Shown here: one piece after another, positions 20,422-31,709 of the stretch
How positions within the stretch are numbered: position 1 is the first letter of the stretch
Layout of the letters: every line of letters begins with the position of its first letter
Origin: Eledone cirrhosa
Taxonomy: Eukaryota > Mollusca > Cephalopoda > Octopoda > Eledonidae
NCBI GenBank assembly: GCA_964016885.1
Contig: OZ024744.1
Location: forward strand, 65,285,047-65,349,046
Direction: 5' to 3'
Length of the DNA: 64,000 nucleotides
Translations under genes and position numbers: made by a program
The notes under the pieces: generated by a model
Seen by the model: the letters and a program-made list of their open reading frames with translations, nothing else
Told to the model about the DNA's origin: nothing
Databases searched by the model: none

Positions 20422-20560
20422 TATGCATCTATACATACATACGTACATACATATATATACATATATGTGTGGGTGTGCATAAAGCTACCCGTCCAATCCA
20501 TGCCAGCTTGGAAAAGCAGACATTAAATGATGCTGCTGCTGTTGTTGATGATGATGGCAA
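20330..20560. repeat. (TA)n block plus SINE-2 tail
   Basis: TA/CATA tracts up to about 20475, then CGTCCAATCCATGCCAGCTT and GACATTAAATGATG ending in TGC/ATG triplets, a SINE-2 3' end on the plus strand. Confidence 0.75.
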
Positions 20561-20729
20561 TGATGGTGATGATATAATAAACATATATATCAAATATATG
20601 TGTGCATATATATAAATAAGTATGTTTGTATATGTTTATATGTGTATTTACTCTGCGTGTGTGTGTTCAGATATTAAGTAGATAGTCAATCTAAACTGGA
20701 TTATACAGTCAGAAGGATAGGCTTTGAGC

Positions 20730-21073
20730 TATCTGTCTGTCTGTCTGTCTGTCTATCTATCCCAGTCACTCCCCCCCCCCCCACACACACCACCACCACC
20801 TCCACCTCTCTCTCTCTCTCTCTCTTTCTCCTCCATTTCCTGTGCCTCTAGGCTCATTCCACTACCCCATCCTACCCCCACCCCTTTAACATTATCATTG
20901 CTTCTGCACTACTACTAGAACTACTGTTAGCCACTATCATCTATCACCCCCCCCCTCCCCCACTCCACCACCACCACCCACTGCCACCCATCATTACACA
21001 CCATCCTTCACTACCCATCTTCTACCATTATCCACCCAACACTAGACTCAAGCACATACACACATGTATGTGT

Positions 21074-21139
<66 letters not shown>

Positions 21140-21350
21140 ATGTGTGTATATAAATACGTGTGTGTGTGTTTATATATATATATATGTATACATAAATACA
21201 CACATATATATATATACATATATACATATGTATATATATATATATATATACATAAATACACACATATATATATATATATATATATGTATATTTATATATA
21301 TACATATATATGTGTGTGCGCGTGTGTGTGTGTATGTATACACACATACA
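20730..21350. repeat. Compound microsatellites
   Basis: (GTCT)n at 20731-20756, C-rich and (CT)n to 20830, C-rich DNA to 21050, then long (TA)n with TGTG and CACA inserts (21060-21350). Open frames here are Tyr/Ile or Cys/Val artefacts. Confidence 0.85.
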
Positions 21351-21512
21351 CCTCTACTACTAGACTTTAATTGCAGCTGATCTCAGTGTATCCTAAAACA
21401 GAGTGCAGCTAGTATTTTTAGATCAGAGTATTTTCTGTGTAGGACATGGCAGGTTAACTATCTCCAACAAGTGTATTTTGCACTCTCTTCCTTCCACATC
21501 TAACCCCACCAA

Positions 21513-21514
<2 letters not shown>

Positions 21515-21589
<75 letters not shown>
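21515..21589. repeat. (CT)n microsatellite
   Basis: About 37 uninterrupted CT units. Confidence 0.95.
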
Positions 21590-21592
<3 letters not shown>

Positions 21593-21671
21593 CCCTTTGT
21601 CTCTCCCTCATTTTCCTTTCCTATTTGCTATGTTCTCTCACACAGAAACACCCATACAATCATATAACAGA

Positions 21672-21840
21672 AGAACATATATGTATATATATGTACGTAT
21701 GTATGTATGTATGTATATGTGTAAATGTGTGTGTATGTATGTGTGTATGCATTCATGTATGTATGTATGTGTGTATGCATTCATGTATGTATGTATGTAT
21801 ATGTATGTGTGAATGTATGTGTGAATGTGTGTGTGTGTAC
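21672..21840. repeat. (GTAT)n/(GTGT)n tract
   Basis: Imperfect GTAT units containing two direct copies of GTGTATGCATTCATGTATGT. Confidence 0.85.
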
Positions 21841-21892
21841 GTATAAGTTTGAAACTCAGAGTAACTATCTATGAAGCTTTAAACTTTTATTA

Positions 21893-22106
21893 ATAGTTTC
21901 TAACACAGGCACAAGCCCAGCAATTCAAAAAAAAATTTTTTGTGGAGAAGTCAGTTAAAAAGCTCCATGTGGACTAGAGCTTTAGACCCTGGAGTGATGA
22001 AAAGCAAAGTTGACTTCAGCAGGATCTGACCACAGAACAGATAACTGGAAGAAATATCACAAAGAACTTCATCTAACAGCTGGACAATCCTGCCAATCAC
22101 TCACCT
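21893..22106 (-). repeat. SINE-1 copy, divergent
   Basis: Minus-strand tail (AGTTTCTAACACAGGCACAAG), a central GCAAAGTTGACTTCAGCAGG and a head ending near TCCTGCCAATCACTCACC. Confidence 0.7.
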
Positions 22107-22796
22107 ACTTTTGACTGCACCTCTCAAAGACATAGGATCGAGATCTCTGGTATTATGCAATAATGCAAATGACCCATATTCCCATGTGCACAGGATGAAG
22201 CAACATCTAGTGGTCTCTAGTAAAGTTTCAATAATATGAGGGTCAGCTGAAAAGTTCATAGGCTATGAAGGAGTGATGCTAGAACTGAACTGTAAAATCT
22301 TGCATGCATTAATTTCAACTCTTCTTATTAATAACTGAATCATTTCTTTCCAGGAACTATGTTGAAAAATAAACTTATTTAAATTCTTGGAAGATTCCAT
22401 AGAAGCAATAGACATCTTATGTTACCTAGGTAACCAAATTTAGCAGTGGAGGTGGGTGTTCTTAAAGTACAGTAGTCAGAGTGAGGACGAGGTGAAAAAA
22501 GTTCAAGGAGCTACTACCACTGCTAGCTATTAGAGATTTTTTTCCTTTAGAGCAGATTGTATCATGCGTGTATACGAGCAGCCATGCTGCATGGTAGTGA
22601 GACCTGGATGATGTGTGCAGAAGACCTGCAAAGATTGGAAAGAAATGAAGCTGACACTTTTCATTGGATGTGTAATAGTAATATGAATGAATGATAAAGC
22701 ATAAATGAACTGAGAGAGAAACTAGGCATAAGAGGGAGCATATGCAGTTTGCAGGAGAGGAGATTGTGTTGGTATGGACATTTGATATATATGATA

Positions 22797-22981
22797 ATTG
22801 TTTCTACTTTAGGCACAAGGCCAGCAAATACTCAGTGTATTACTGGTACTTTATTTTATCGACCCCGTAAGGATGAAAGGCAAAGTTAACCTCGGCGGGA
22901 TTTGAACTCAGACCGTAAAGGGACGTAACTATGCTGGAAAGCATGGCGTCCGACCCTCTACCGATACTGCCAATCCACCAC
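22797..22981 (-). repeat. SINE-1 copy with clear target duplication
   Basis: Tail ATTGTTTCTACTTTAGGCAC, body TATTTTATCGACCCCGTAAG and box-B complement GGCGGGATTTGAACTC, ending at TGCCAATCCACC. It is flanked by an 18-bp duplication CATTTGATATATATGATA / CATTTGATACATATGATA (22779-22796 and 22982-22999), one mismatch. It interrupts the LINE-alpha copy. Confidence 0.9.
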
Positions 22982-22984
22982 CAT

Positions 22985-23277
22985 TTGATACATATGATAA
23001 TGATAATGAAAATGATTGTGTATGGAGCTCAGGTGCACTACAACTCATCAAAGGTGCATGTATAGTATATAGAATAATGTACAAATGTCAGGAAAGTGAA
23101 CAATGTATGAGTTATGATATACACACAGATACATGTGTGTGCATGTTTATGGAGGGAGAATATCAGGTTTAGTGTTGGCAAATTTCAGGAAGTATGGAGG
23201 TTTTAAAGGATGTAGTGTCTCAACAGCTAACATCTGATACAGGTAGTTTGTTCCATGCTTCAGCAACTCTGAGTGTG
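22985..23277 (+). repeat. Dispersed repeat X
   Basis: Begins with (GATAAT)n and GAAAATGATTGTGT, then GCACTACAACTCATCAAA and GTACAAATGTCAGGAAAGTG. It matches 25226-25395 and ends with GTTTGTTCCATGCTTCAGC. Class unknown. In both places it follows a minus-strand SINE-1. Confidence 0.6.
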
Positions 23278-23884
23278 ACAAAATGAAGGGTGACAGCTGC
23301 ATAAAAAGGTGCAGGGCACTCAAAGTTGAAGTTAGTTACGAAGTGAGAAGACTTAGGAAGACCTGGGATGAGGTGATAAAAGCTGACCTTGCAGAATTGT
23401 ACTTCTCAAAAAAAATGACACAGGATTGAGATCTCTGGTGATATGCAGTAATACAGAAGATCCACCGTCCCCTATGCGCAGGTTGAAGCAAGCATTCAGT
23501 ATGCACCACTTTCCCCTACCTTTCCCCACCCACATCCCCACTCCTACCCATCACTTGATTAGTCCCCCCCCCCATCCCTATGCACCTGTCTCCTCAGCCA
23601 ACAATGAAAAGTGGTCGTTTTAGTGCCACAAAAAAAGCACCCAACCCACACTGTAAAGTGGTCGTGTAGGGTTCACAACAAAAAGCAGCCAGTGTACACT
23701 GTAAATGTGGTCGGAGTTAGGAAGGGCATTCAACTGAAGAAACGAAGCAAAAATCAGTTTTGTATGAGCAAGACATGGTCATCTTACTTCGACTTGCCTC
23801 AAATAGGACAACCCATCTAACCCATGCTAGCATGGAAAATGGACATTAATGGTGATGATGATGATGATGATGATGATGTTAATG

Positions 23885-24044
<160 letters not shown>

Positions 24045-24045
24045 T

Positions 24046-24672
24046 AGCATTAGGAAGGGCATCTAGCCATAGAAATCTAGCCAGAAATAGTCCTATATGA
24101 ACAAGACATGGTCACCTGACCCAACTAGCCTCTAATACATTGGTTCCCAACCAGGGGGACCATGGCCCACCAGTGGGCCATACCAAGTTATTGGGGGAGC
24201 CACGGGAATTAACTAAAAATCACAAAATTTCATATATAAAAAAGAAGAGTAGTTGCCTAACATAATTTTTTCTTTTTCTTGCTTCAAGTTTTTTATATTC
24301 AACTTTTTATCAACTTTCTACCTTTTCTAATTATGATTTTATTTCACTTGATAATTATTTAAATCTGGATATAACAATTTATGTTTTAGTAAATAAACTT
24401 AGTAAAGAAACTTATTTTTATAACAGGATATATATTATTTATTTTAGTAAATTTCTCATTGACAAAATTACTTTGACTGAAATAAAAAGACATGCCGAAA
24501 TTATTTCTACATAAAAAAATTATATCAAAAATTTTAATTTTTTGGGGGCCATACTGTTTTGCTATATCATTAAGGTGGAATTTATTATAAAAGGTTGGGA
24601 ACCACTGCTCTAATAGGACAACCCGTCTAACCTATGCTTGCATGGAAAATGGATGTTAAATGATGATGATAA
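24046..24672 (+). repeat. LINE-alpha/SINE-2 tail split by a hAT MITE
   Basis: The left part (24046-24137, GCATTAGGAAGGGCATCTAG) and right part (24608-24672, GGACAACCCGTCTAACC through ATGATGATG) form one tail interrupted by the MITE at 24138-24607. Confidence 0.8.
24138..24607. mobile_element. hAT-type MITE, second family
   Basis: 470 bases, inverted ends CATTGGTTCCCAACC and GGTTGGGAACCACTG, and a perfect 8-bp duplication CTCTAATA (24130-24137 and 24608-24615). The core is AT-rich without coding capacity. It differs in sequence from the 17400/32929 family but has related ends. Confidence 0.9.
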
Positions 24673-24739
24673 TGATGATATATATATTGGGGTGATCAGA
24701 GACTTGTAGTGAAAGCAACCCATCTAGATATCAATATGC

Positions 24740-24985
24740 ATCCCAAACAAGTCAAGTAACAAATTTCAAAGCTATCACTATCAACATTGGCACAATGAAA
24801 GGCAGAGAAACTGAAATTGTGGAAATGCTGAAGAAGAGACAGGTTATTACTATATGCTGTGTGCAAGAAAGAATTGAGAAGTAGAAGAGCCTTATTGAGA
24901 CTCCTTACAGAGAAAGAAAACCAGTCAACCATGTAATACATGATGTTGTCATATCTGATGAATGGCATAGCAGTATTATCATTAT
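24740..24985 (+). pseudogene. LINE-alpha endonuclease fragment
   Basis: The plus strand reads INIGTMKGRETEIVEMLKK and ICCVQERIEK, the N-terminal APE endonuclease blocks (normally WNVGTM and VQET), then VISDEWHSS. Stops and missing segments make it a fossil. With 25425-26012 it forms a copy interrupted by SINE-1 and repeat X. Confidence 0.55.
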
Positions 24986-25005
24986 CTACTACAATAATAA
25001 TAATA

Positions 25006-25192
25006 ATTGTTTCTACTTTTGGCACAAGGCCAGCAATTACCCAGTACATTAGTAGTACTTTATTTTATCTACCCCGTAAGGATGAAAGGCAAAGTTAACC
25101 TTGGCGGGATTTGAACTCAGAATGGCAAGGGCCATAACTCTTTGCGTCAAGACATGGCGTCCGACGCTCTACCGATACTGCCAATCCACCGC
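25006..25192 (-). repeat. SINE-1 copy
   Basis: Complete minus-strand copy from ATTGTTTCTACTTTTGGCAC to TGCCAATCCACC. The flanks CTACAATAATAATAAT on both sides suggest the duplicated target. Confidence 0.85.
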
Positions 25193-25196
25193 CTAC

Positions 25197-25225
<29 letters not shown>

Positions 25226-25231
<6 letters not shown>

Positions 25232-25395
25232 AAATGATTGTGTACAGTGCTCAGGCGCACTACAACTCATCAAAAGTGAATGTATAGTACATAGAATAAT
25301 GTACAAATGTCAGGAAAGTGAACAGTGTATGAGTCATGATATATGCACATATACATCCATGTGTGTGTATGGAGGAGGAATATCAGGTGTAGTGT
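25226..25395 (+). repeat. Dispersed repeat X, second copy
   Basis: GAAAATGATTGTGTACAGTG and GTACAAATGTCAGGAAAGTG as at 22985-23277. It starts in (TAA)n. Confidence 0.6.
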
Positions 25396-25424
25396 TGAAT
25401 GAGGAGTATGTTTGGAGAAACAAA

Positions 25425-26012
25425 GCCTACCTCAAGTAGACCCAATAGAGGTAACAACTTTCCAACTTCACAGAAGTATGTTAACAAATATAATTAAAGC
25501 TATGGCCACAAGTAAGACAGGTGGTTCATCAAGTATAGTTGTTGAGATGATTAAATTACCTGATACAGTAGGAAGATGTGTTGGTTTGGTGAAGAACAAC
25601 ATCACCAATTATTGGTAAAAATCCTTCTTTGTCCCTCTGTTCAGTATTATGACACATTGTTCACTGTTCAGTATTAAGACACATTGTGCCTGCAAGTTAC
25701 ATTCAATGAATCCAGCGTGTAGAAGTCATACCCAATTGTGTCGTTGGATATGACACTTCAGTTGTCAACTGTTACAAGAGGCAAATAAGATGCACTAGAG
25801 AGGGGACACTTTCAGAGGCATCAGGTTGTTGAACCAGGTTATGAAAGTTTTGGAAAGTGTCATAGCACAATTGAGTAGAAAGGGCTCTTTACTTCTGATT
25901 GAGTTGTAGGGGTGCTGTACTGAAACATTTTAACCCTAGGGGAGCCCATCCCTCTCCAGGAGCACAGTCAATTTCTCTTTAAGAGAACAAGAATTGACCC
26001 CAACACTCAGTG
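25425..26012 (+). pseudogene. LINE-alpha RT N-terminal fossil, second copy
   Basis: Reads VDPIEVTTFQLHRSMLTNII and IVVEMIKLP, the thumb-proximal RT region, then a stop. A TFRGIRLLNQVMKVLESVIA block follows in another frame. It is inverted relative to 18519-19570 and matches it over most of its length. Where that copy carries the SINE-2 insertion, this one is uninterrupted. Confidence 0.65.
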
Positions 26013-26333
26013 CCAGATTTACCTGATTATTTAATCAGGTAGTACAAGAAGTCATACCCAATTGTCACCTATCCATGATCGGTATATCATGAGTATGTGA
26101 CAAGAGGATCATGACAAGTTCAATGTCAATGATGGGGGGTAGGGGTGGGGTATCAAGTAGTGATGTGAGGGGAAAGAAGAGATGAAAGTATATCATTAGT
26201 GTAAAACAGGTGATGGAATTTAGTGGATTTTGAATGATGAGAAGGTGAGGATGGATAGGGGTGATCCTGGGTATAGGGGCACAGTTATACAGTGAGGGTG
26301 AGAGTAGTTTCTAAGGAGTGACTGGGTAGGGGC

Positions 26334-26560
26334 TCACAATTTTTCATGCTGACAAGTGAGTCTTCTCCAGTTCCACCATTTCCCGTGATCCTTTGTTGTG
26401 AGATTCAGCTTTCTACGTTCAGTCATCACTACTCCATTCCATGTCTTCTTAGGTCTACCTCTTCCATCAGTCCCATCCATTGAGATCTCTCTACATTTCT
26501 TTATACAGCTGCCATCTTCCATATGAATCACATGTCCATATCAATGCAGTCTTCACTCTT
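26334..26560 (-). pseudogene. LINE-alpha C-terminal fragment
   Basis: The minus strand reads GHVIHMEDGSCIKKCREI and GRGRPKKTW, the C-terminal blocks of LINE-alpha (GRPRKTWDEL at 43831). Confidence 0.55.
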
Positions 26561-26650
26561 GTACACTACATCCAGTTCCTCTTATGCCCAATTTTTCTCT
26601 CTTCTTACTTATGCTACCATTCATACACATTATTAGTACACAACTCTATG

Positions 26651-26830
26651 GGCGGTAGTTTGGCAGTAACGGTAGAATGCTAGACACCATGCTTTGCAGC
26701 ATAGAGTTATGACCCTTTATGTTCTGAGTTCAAATTCCACCGATGTTAACTTTACCGTTCATCCTTACGGGGTTGATAAAAGAAAACACCAGTATTACAT
26801 TAGTGCATCCAGCCTTTTTGTGCCAGGATA
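26651..26830 (+). repeat. SINE-1 copy
   Basis: Head TGGCAGTAACGGTAGAATGC, box B GAGTTCAAATTCCACC, degenerate body, end TTTGTGCCAGGAT. Confidence 0.75.
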
Positions 26831-26878
26831 CAAAATTTCTTTTGAAGAAAATTAACTGGAATAATTACGTAATTAATA

Positions 26879-27064
26879 ATTGTTTCTACTTTTGGCACAA
26901 GGCCAGCAATTGCCCAGTGTATTACTGGTACTTTATTTTATCGACCCCGTAAGGATGAAAGGCAAAGTTAACCTCGGCGGGATTTGAACTCAGATCATAA
27001 AGGGCCGTAACTCTATGCGTCAAAGCACGGCGTCCGACCCTCTACCAATACTGCCAATTCACCA
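26879..27064 (-). repeat. SINE-1 copy
   Basis: Complete minus-strand copy, TGTTTCTACTTTTGGCACAA through CTGCCAATTCACC. Confidence 0.85.
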
Positions 27065-27072
27065 ATGTGTGT

Positions 27073-27233
27073 ATATTACTGTGATTAATTCTAATCACAC
27101 ATCCAAATAAAAATGTCCTAAAAGGTAATAATTGTTTCTACGTTAGGCACAAGGCCAGCAATTACCCAGTGCATTATATTACTGTTATTAATTCTAATCA
27201 CACATCCAAATAAAAATGTCCTAAAAGGTAATA
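27073..27233. repeat. 58-bp duplication around a 45-bp SINE-1 tail
   Basis: 27073-27130 and 27176-27233 are 58-bp direct repeats (one mismatch) flanking a 5'-truncated SINE-1 3' end (ATTGTTTCTACGTTAGGCAC and the following 25 bases). Confidence 0.85.
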
Positions 27234-27601
27234 ATAGATGTAATCAGTAGTAAAAATCCCAATTCAATATTTTGGATTAAATACATTAATGAAGTGTCTA
27301 TATGTGAAAGGAATAAATGTTGCCATTTGTACATATTTCCTTTTTTCAAAGAAAGCGACCCTCTTCCAATGATCCAAACTCATTTTACTTCAGAAATATT
27401 GTTTTTGTTTTGTTTATTTGTTTTTTGTTTTGTTTGTTTGTTTTTTGTTTTGTTTTTTACTCAGCCCATTACCAATTCATTTCAGCAGTATTTTTTTTTT
27501 TGTTTTCCTCTCCATATTTCAATCAGTCTGCCAATAAATGTTCTCATATTTTTTTGTATTTAATCTAGGAATATAAAATTAGCAGTATTGTTATATTCTA
27601 T

Positions 27602-27783
27602 TGGCAGTATCGGTAGAAGGTCGGAAACCATGCTTTGCAGCATAGAGTTACGTCCCTTTACGGTATGAGTTCAAATCCCGCCAAGGTTAACTTTGCCTAT
27701 CATCTTTACGGGGTCGATAAAATAAAGTACCAGTAATGCACTGGGATGATTGCTGGCCTTGTGCCCAAAGTAGAAACAATTAT
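27602..27783 (+). repeat. SINE-1, complete plus-strand copy
   Basis: Box A TGGCAGTATCGGTAGAAGG, box B GAGTTCAAATCCCGCC, the body GGGGTCGATAAAATAAAGTA and the tail GGCCTTGTGCCCAAAGTAG followed by AAACAATTATTAT. Good reference copy. Confidence 0.9.
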
Positions 27784-27794
27784 TATATTCTACT

Positions 27795-27912
27795 CCGCCT
27801 TTCATTTACAAGGTTGATAAAATAAAGTACCAGTAACGTACTGGGTCGGTTTAATCGACTTTCCCATTCCCCCAAATCGCTGGCCTCGTGCCTAAATCAG
27901 AAACCATGATTA
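27795..27912 (+). repeat. SINE-1 3' half
   Basis: CGCCTTTCATTTACAAGGTT, GATAAAATAAAGTACCAGTA, and the extra segment TTTAATCGACTTTCCCATTC before GCTGGCCTCGTGCC. This is the longer subfamily also seen at 35149-35364. Confidence 0.75.
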
Positions 27913-28240
27913 TATTCTCAGGTTCATAAAACTGTATTATTTTAATTGGATGAAGTTACCTCCCCCTAATAAAGAAAATTAACTTAGTTAACTCCCTTGT
28001 ACGCATTATGAAGGTGAAAAGTAGGTTGCCTCCCCTTATCAATGGCGCTATCTATTTACGATTACTGTTTATGTGTTCTATTAACCACTTATTGTCCCTC
28101 TTTCGCTTTTGTTATTTAAACCACGGTTATACTCTTCAATCAGATGATCCCTGTTGTCATGAAAGATGATTCTGTGTCTTCACGGACCTGAGAACTGCTT
28201 GTCGATGTACAATTTCCGTTTGTGTGTAGGCTATTAAGAG

Positions 28241-28639
28241 TGTAGTAAGAGTTGTCTCCCCTGCCACGACAATTGAATCGCTGTTCTCTAGACAGGAAGT
28301 AGGTGGAGTTGCTTCCCTTTGGGATTGACCAAACTCCCTAGTGGTCACTTCCGGTCAACAGAGATAAAAGGAGCGATTAACCGCGAAATCTCTCTCTCGC
28401 CTCCTGATTCCCGAAGTGGTAACATCTTCGACCATAGCTGGATTCTTTCTGGACGACCCTTTCGTTACCAGCACAATCCAGCTCACCAGCCTGACAACTT
28501 CACAATGGCATTATTGCCATCGGGTAACAACCCTTTACCTTATACACCTTTGACTTCTATGAAGTAAAACTTTATCACACACACCAGTACTCTTTGTCTT
28601 TTATATTATGTTGCATGTGCACCGATATCCATTTCCTAA
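28241..28639 (+). repeat. 5' LTR
   Basis: Starts TGTAGTAAGAGTTGTC and ends CCATTTCCTAA. It holds an 82-codon open frame (28319-28567) without recognisable domain. Confidence 0.9.
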
Positions 28640-29521
28640 AGTGGTGACCCTTTTTTTTTTTTCCAAAAGTTCACACCTATAATTATGCTGATTGAAGCTT
28701 TTCTTTTTCATCATTGTCACTTTCAAAATTGCACTATCATTTTCTCGCGCGTTAGAAATATTTTTTTTCAACCTTGTATTGGCACGTGTAGGCAGCATAA
28801 ATTCTCGATTCACTGAGATGTCTCTTACTCACAGACAGCCGCACGCCATTTATCACCAGGGATTCTTCAGCCTTAAGCTATATTCTTCTATTTGCCGGTT
28901 TATAAATTTACAATGTAAATTTACCGTTGATAACCGCGCATTTATTAAGAATGCTTATTTCTCTGGTCGCTGGCCTCTTGACCCTTCCAGGTCAACGCAT
29001 TCTCAACATCGACCATCAACTTCGGCTGCTATTTCTAGCACTTTGCGCAACTCATTTTTTCTAAAAAATTTTTGTCTACTGTGAGTTTAAACACCGAATA
29101 CGCTCACTCAGCGAGACAACAGCAGCAGCAACAGCAATACAGCAGCAACAACAGCAATACAACAACAGCAACAGCAACAGCACTACAGCAGCAACAACAG
29201 CAATACAACAGCAGCAACAGCAACCAAAGCCAGAGAATTTATTTTTGCAGCACTCTTCCTGTGAGAAAATCCATACGGAGGTTGGAAATTCACGATATAC
29301 CACAGAACAGAGACCACCTGCATTCATTCTCTGGAACACACTTTCTTTCCTGCTGTCATGTGACTGCACACCTGTGAACTATATTTTGTACATTTGAACT
29401 TTTGACTTTTCTTACTTCCATTACTCTGTACCATATTTTTCATGCCTCTTACATGCTCGCCATCTTACTCCATGCATGCTTCTTTCGATTTTTTATGTTT
29501 TAAAAATCTGGCGGGGGATAC
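28640..29521 (+). other. Interior of the LTR element, no gag/pol
   Basis: PBS-like TGGTGACCC, a poly-T run, a 130-codon frame (28692-29084) with no recognisable motif, a (CAG/CAA)n tract, then AT-rich DNA up to the purine tract. It is far too short for gag-pol. Confidence 0.75.
29117..29226. repeat. (CAG/CAA)n tract inside the LTR element
   Basis: CAGCAGCAA/CAACAGCAA units that would encode poly-Gln in one frame. Confidence 0.9.
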
Positions 29522-29920
29522 TGTAGTAAGAGTTGTCTCCCCTGCCACGACAATTGAATCGCTGTTCTCTAGACAGGAAGTAGGTGGAGTTGCTTCCCTT
29601 TGGGATTGACCAAACTCCCTAGTGGTCACTTCCGGTCAACAGAGATAAAAGGAGCGATTAACCGCGAAATCTCTCTCTCGCCTCCTGATTCCCGAAGTGG
29701 TAACATCTTCGACCATAGCTGGATTCTTTCTGGACGACCCTTTCGTTACCAGCACAATCCAGCTCACCAGCCTGACAACTTCACAATGGCATTATTGCCA
29801 TCGGGTAACAACCCTTTACCTTATACACCTTTGACTTCTATGAAGTAAAACTTTATCACACACACCAGTACTCTTTGTCTTTTATATTATGTTGCATGTG
29901 CACCGATATCCATTTCCTAA
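29522..29920 (+). repeat. 3' LTR
   Basis: Reads as identical to the 5' LTR over all 399 bases. Confidence 0.9.
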
Positions 29921-29925
29921 AAGAG

Positions 29926-30984
29926 TATATATGTGCTATGCATGTTTTGTGCACTTGAATACGATAAGTGTGTGTGTTAATTGGGTTTGTATATGATTGA
30001 GTGTGTGTGTGAAAGTGCATATATCTGTTGAATATATTGTGCTTGTGATGTGTAAAAGAGTACGTACATGTGTGCATTTTTTGGACTATGCGAGAGTTTA
30101 TTTATGTTCTCTCTTTTGTGCAATTGTTCATCTTGTTTTTTCAGATTTCAAAGGTTCCAGATACCCCAGCCATTTATAGCTTATGAAGTAAGGAGCTGCA
30201 TTCTTTCTCCACAAATCCCAGTTCAGACATACTTTTGTCCAGGCGGGTTGTTGTATATACTGTAGCTCCAATAATATGAAACTAAACACGTATTTTGGGT
30301 ACTGTATCTGTGAACTCTTCATTTCCTACATTCACCCAGCTGTCATAATAACGTTTCCAAGGCTCTTTTTTCTGGTCCTCAGTAAGGCTGAGTGCACCTG
30401 TGTCATTTCCAACATGTTTTTCCCCAACGATATTTTGATTCACACTGACACACTGCTTTACAATGTGGAACACACCGTGCCACTGATCGTCACATCATAG
30501 AACATGGGCAAACGTACTTTCAGCTTCTTTATTTGACATGTAAACTTGTTATGTAGCGTCTCTGTTGATATTGATGTTTGTTCTTTGCTGCCCCATTTTT
30601 TCATGCTTGTCGCTTAGCTTTATTGTCTCTGTCTACAGAGATATTTAACCACCAGGTCACTATTTATCTCTCTAGTACCTTTCTCAAGCCACAGTGGCCT
30701 GAAACAAGTTGTCTCATAGAAACTTCCAGTTGTGCTTTATGTAATCTATATATACATTTCAGTGACTTCCGTCTGTCTGTCACACAATCTGTGTGTTTGT
30801 GTGAATGTATGTGAAGGAAAAGGATGGTGAAAAAACTATAGCAAAACGGCAGCTGGTGTTCCATTTGTTACAATGTGTGTATTTGTGTATGCATGTGTGT
30901 TTAGGTGAATGTATGTGTATTTGTGTGAATATATGTTTGTCAGTGCATTTTTGTAAGTGTGTCTGTGTTTACACGTTTCATTCA
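29926..30984. other. No recognisable gene
   Basis: GTGT-rich and AT-rich DNA. No SINE, TIR or coding motif found. Confidence 0.45.
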
Positions 30985-31252
30985 TCATTCATTCATTTCA
31001 TTTTACATCCGCTTTTTCCCTGCTTGCAAGGGTGGGACGGGAACTGATTCTGGCTTGATTTCTACAGCTGGATGCCCTTCCTAACACCAACCTCATTTAC
31101 AGTGAGTGCTGGGAGCTTTTTTTTTGCCGTGGCACCTGCACGACCACTTTGCAGTGGAATGATATGGACCCCAGTCCCTATCATCTCATTTCTACAGCTG
31201 AGTAAACTGGAGCAATGTGAAATAAAACCACTAAGCCATGTGCCTCCATGTT
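30985..31252 (-). repeat. SINE-2 copy, box B deleted
   Basis: Minus-strand copy: tail complement CATTTTACATCCGC, GGATGCCCTTCCTAACACC, one module (GCACCTGCACGACCACTTT), TCAGCTGTAGAAATGAG complement, and a head shortened to CACTAAGCCATGTGCCTCC. The box B region is missing. Confidence 0.8.
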
Positions 31253-31394
31253 TATATTTATATACTCATACATATAAATGTATGCATATGCATATATATA
31301 CACACACACATATACACATACGCGTCAGCATGTTGAAAAAAATGCTAGTATATATCTATTTTCTCCTCCCTCGTGTATGTGTGTATACTGGCTG

Positions 31395-31690
31395 CATAAT
31401 ACTTGGGAGATGGAACACAAATGAACCGAGAGAAAAGCTGGATACTGGAGGAATCACATGTAGTGTGCATGTGAGATGAAGACTGTGCTGGTATGAACCT
31501 GTGATATGTAAGAGGATGAAAGCTGTATAAAGAAGTGCAGGGCAGTCGAAATGGATGGAAGCTGAGGAAGAGGTAGACCTAGGTAATCATGGGATGAAGT
31601 GATGAAGGCTGACTTCAAGAATGAGATTGCAAGGAAGCATAATGGTTGGGTACCCACTGTAGAGAAGAACCATCCACCAGAGCAAACATG
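31395..31690 (+). pseudogene. LINE-alpha C-terminal fragment
   Basis: Plus-strand DNA for a NxREKL block, RLCWYEPV, SCIKKCRAVEMDG and a GRPR-like/WDEVMKAD block, with stops, as in 43680-43880. Confidence 0.5.
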
Positions 31691-31709
31691 GCAAAACAGT
31701 TATAAAATA

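Larger units (their letters stand above)
28241..29920 (+). mobile_element. Non-autonomous LTR retrotransposon, young
   Basis: Two 399-bp LTRs read as identical (28241-28639 and 29522-29920). The 5-bp target duplication AAGAG is perfect on both sides (28236-28240, 29921-29925). A primer-binding-like TGGTGACCC follows the left LTR (28642) and a purine tract GGCGGGGGATA precedes the right LTR. The 882-base interior has no gag or pol motif, so the element depends on an autonomous partner. Strand is set by primer site and purine tract order. Confidence 0.92.

Noticed and set aside
30578..31047. Possible small genes
   Set aside because: Short frames without motif, repeat partner or start context; overlapping frames on both strands.
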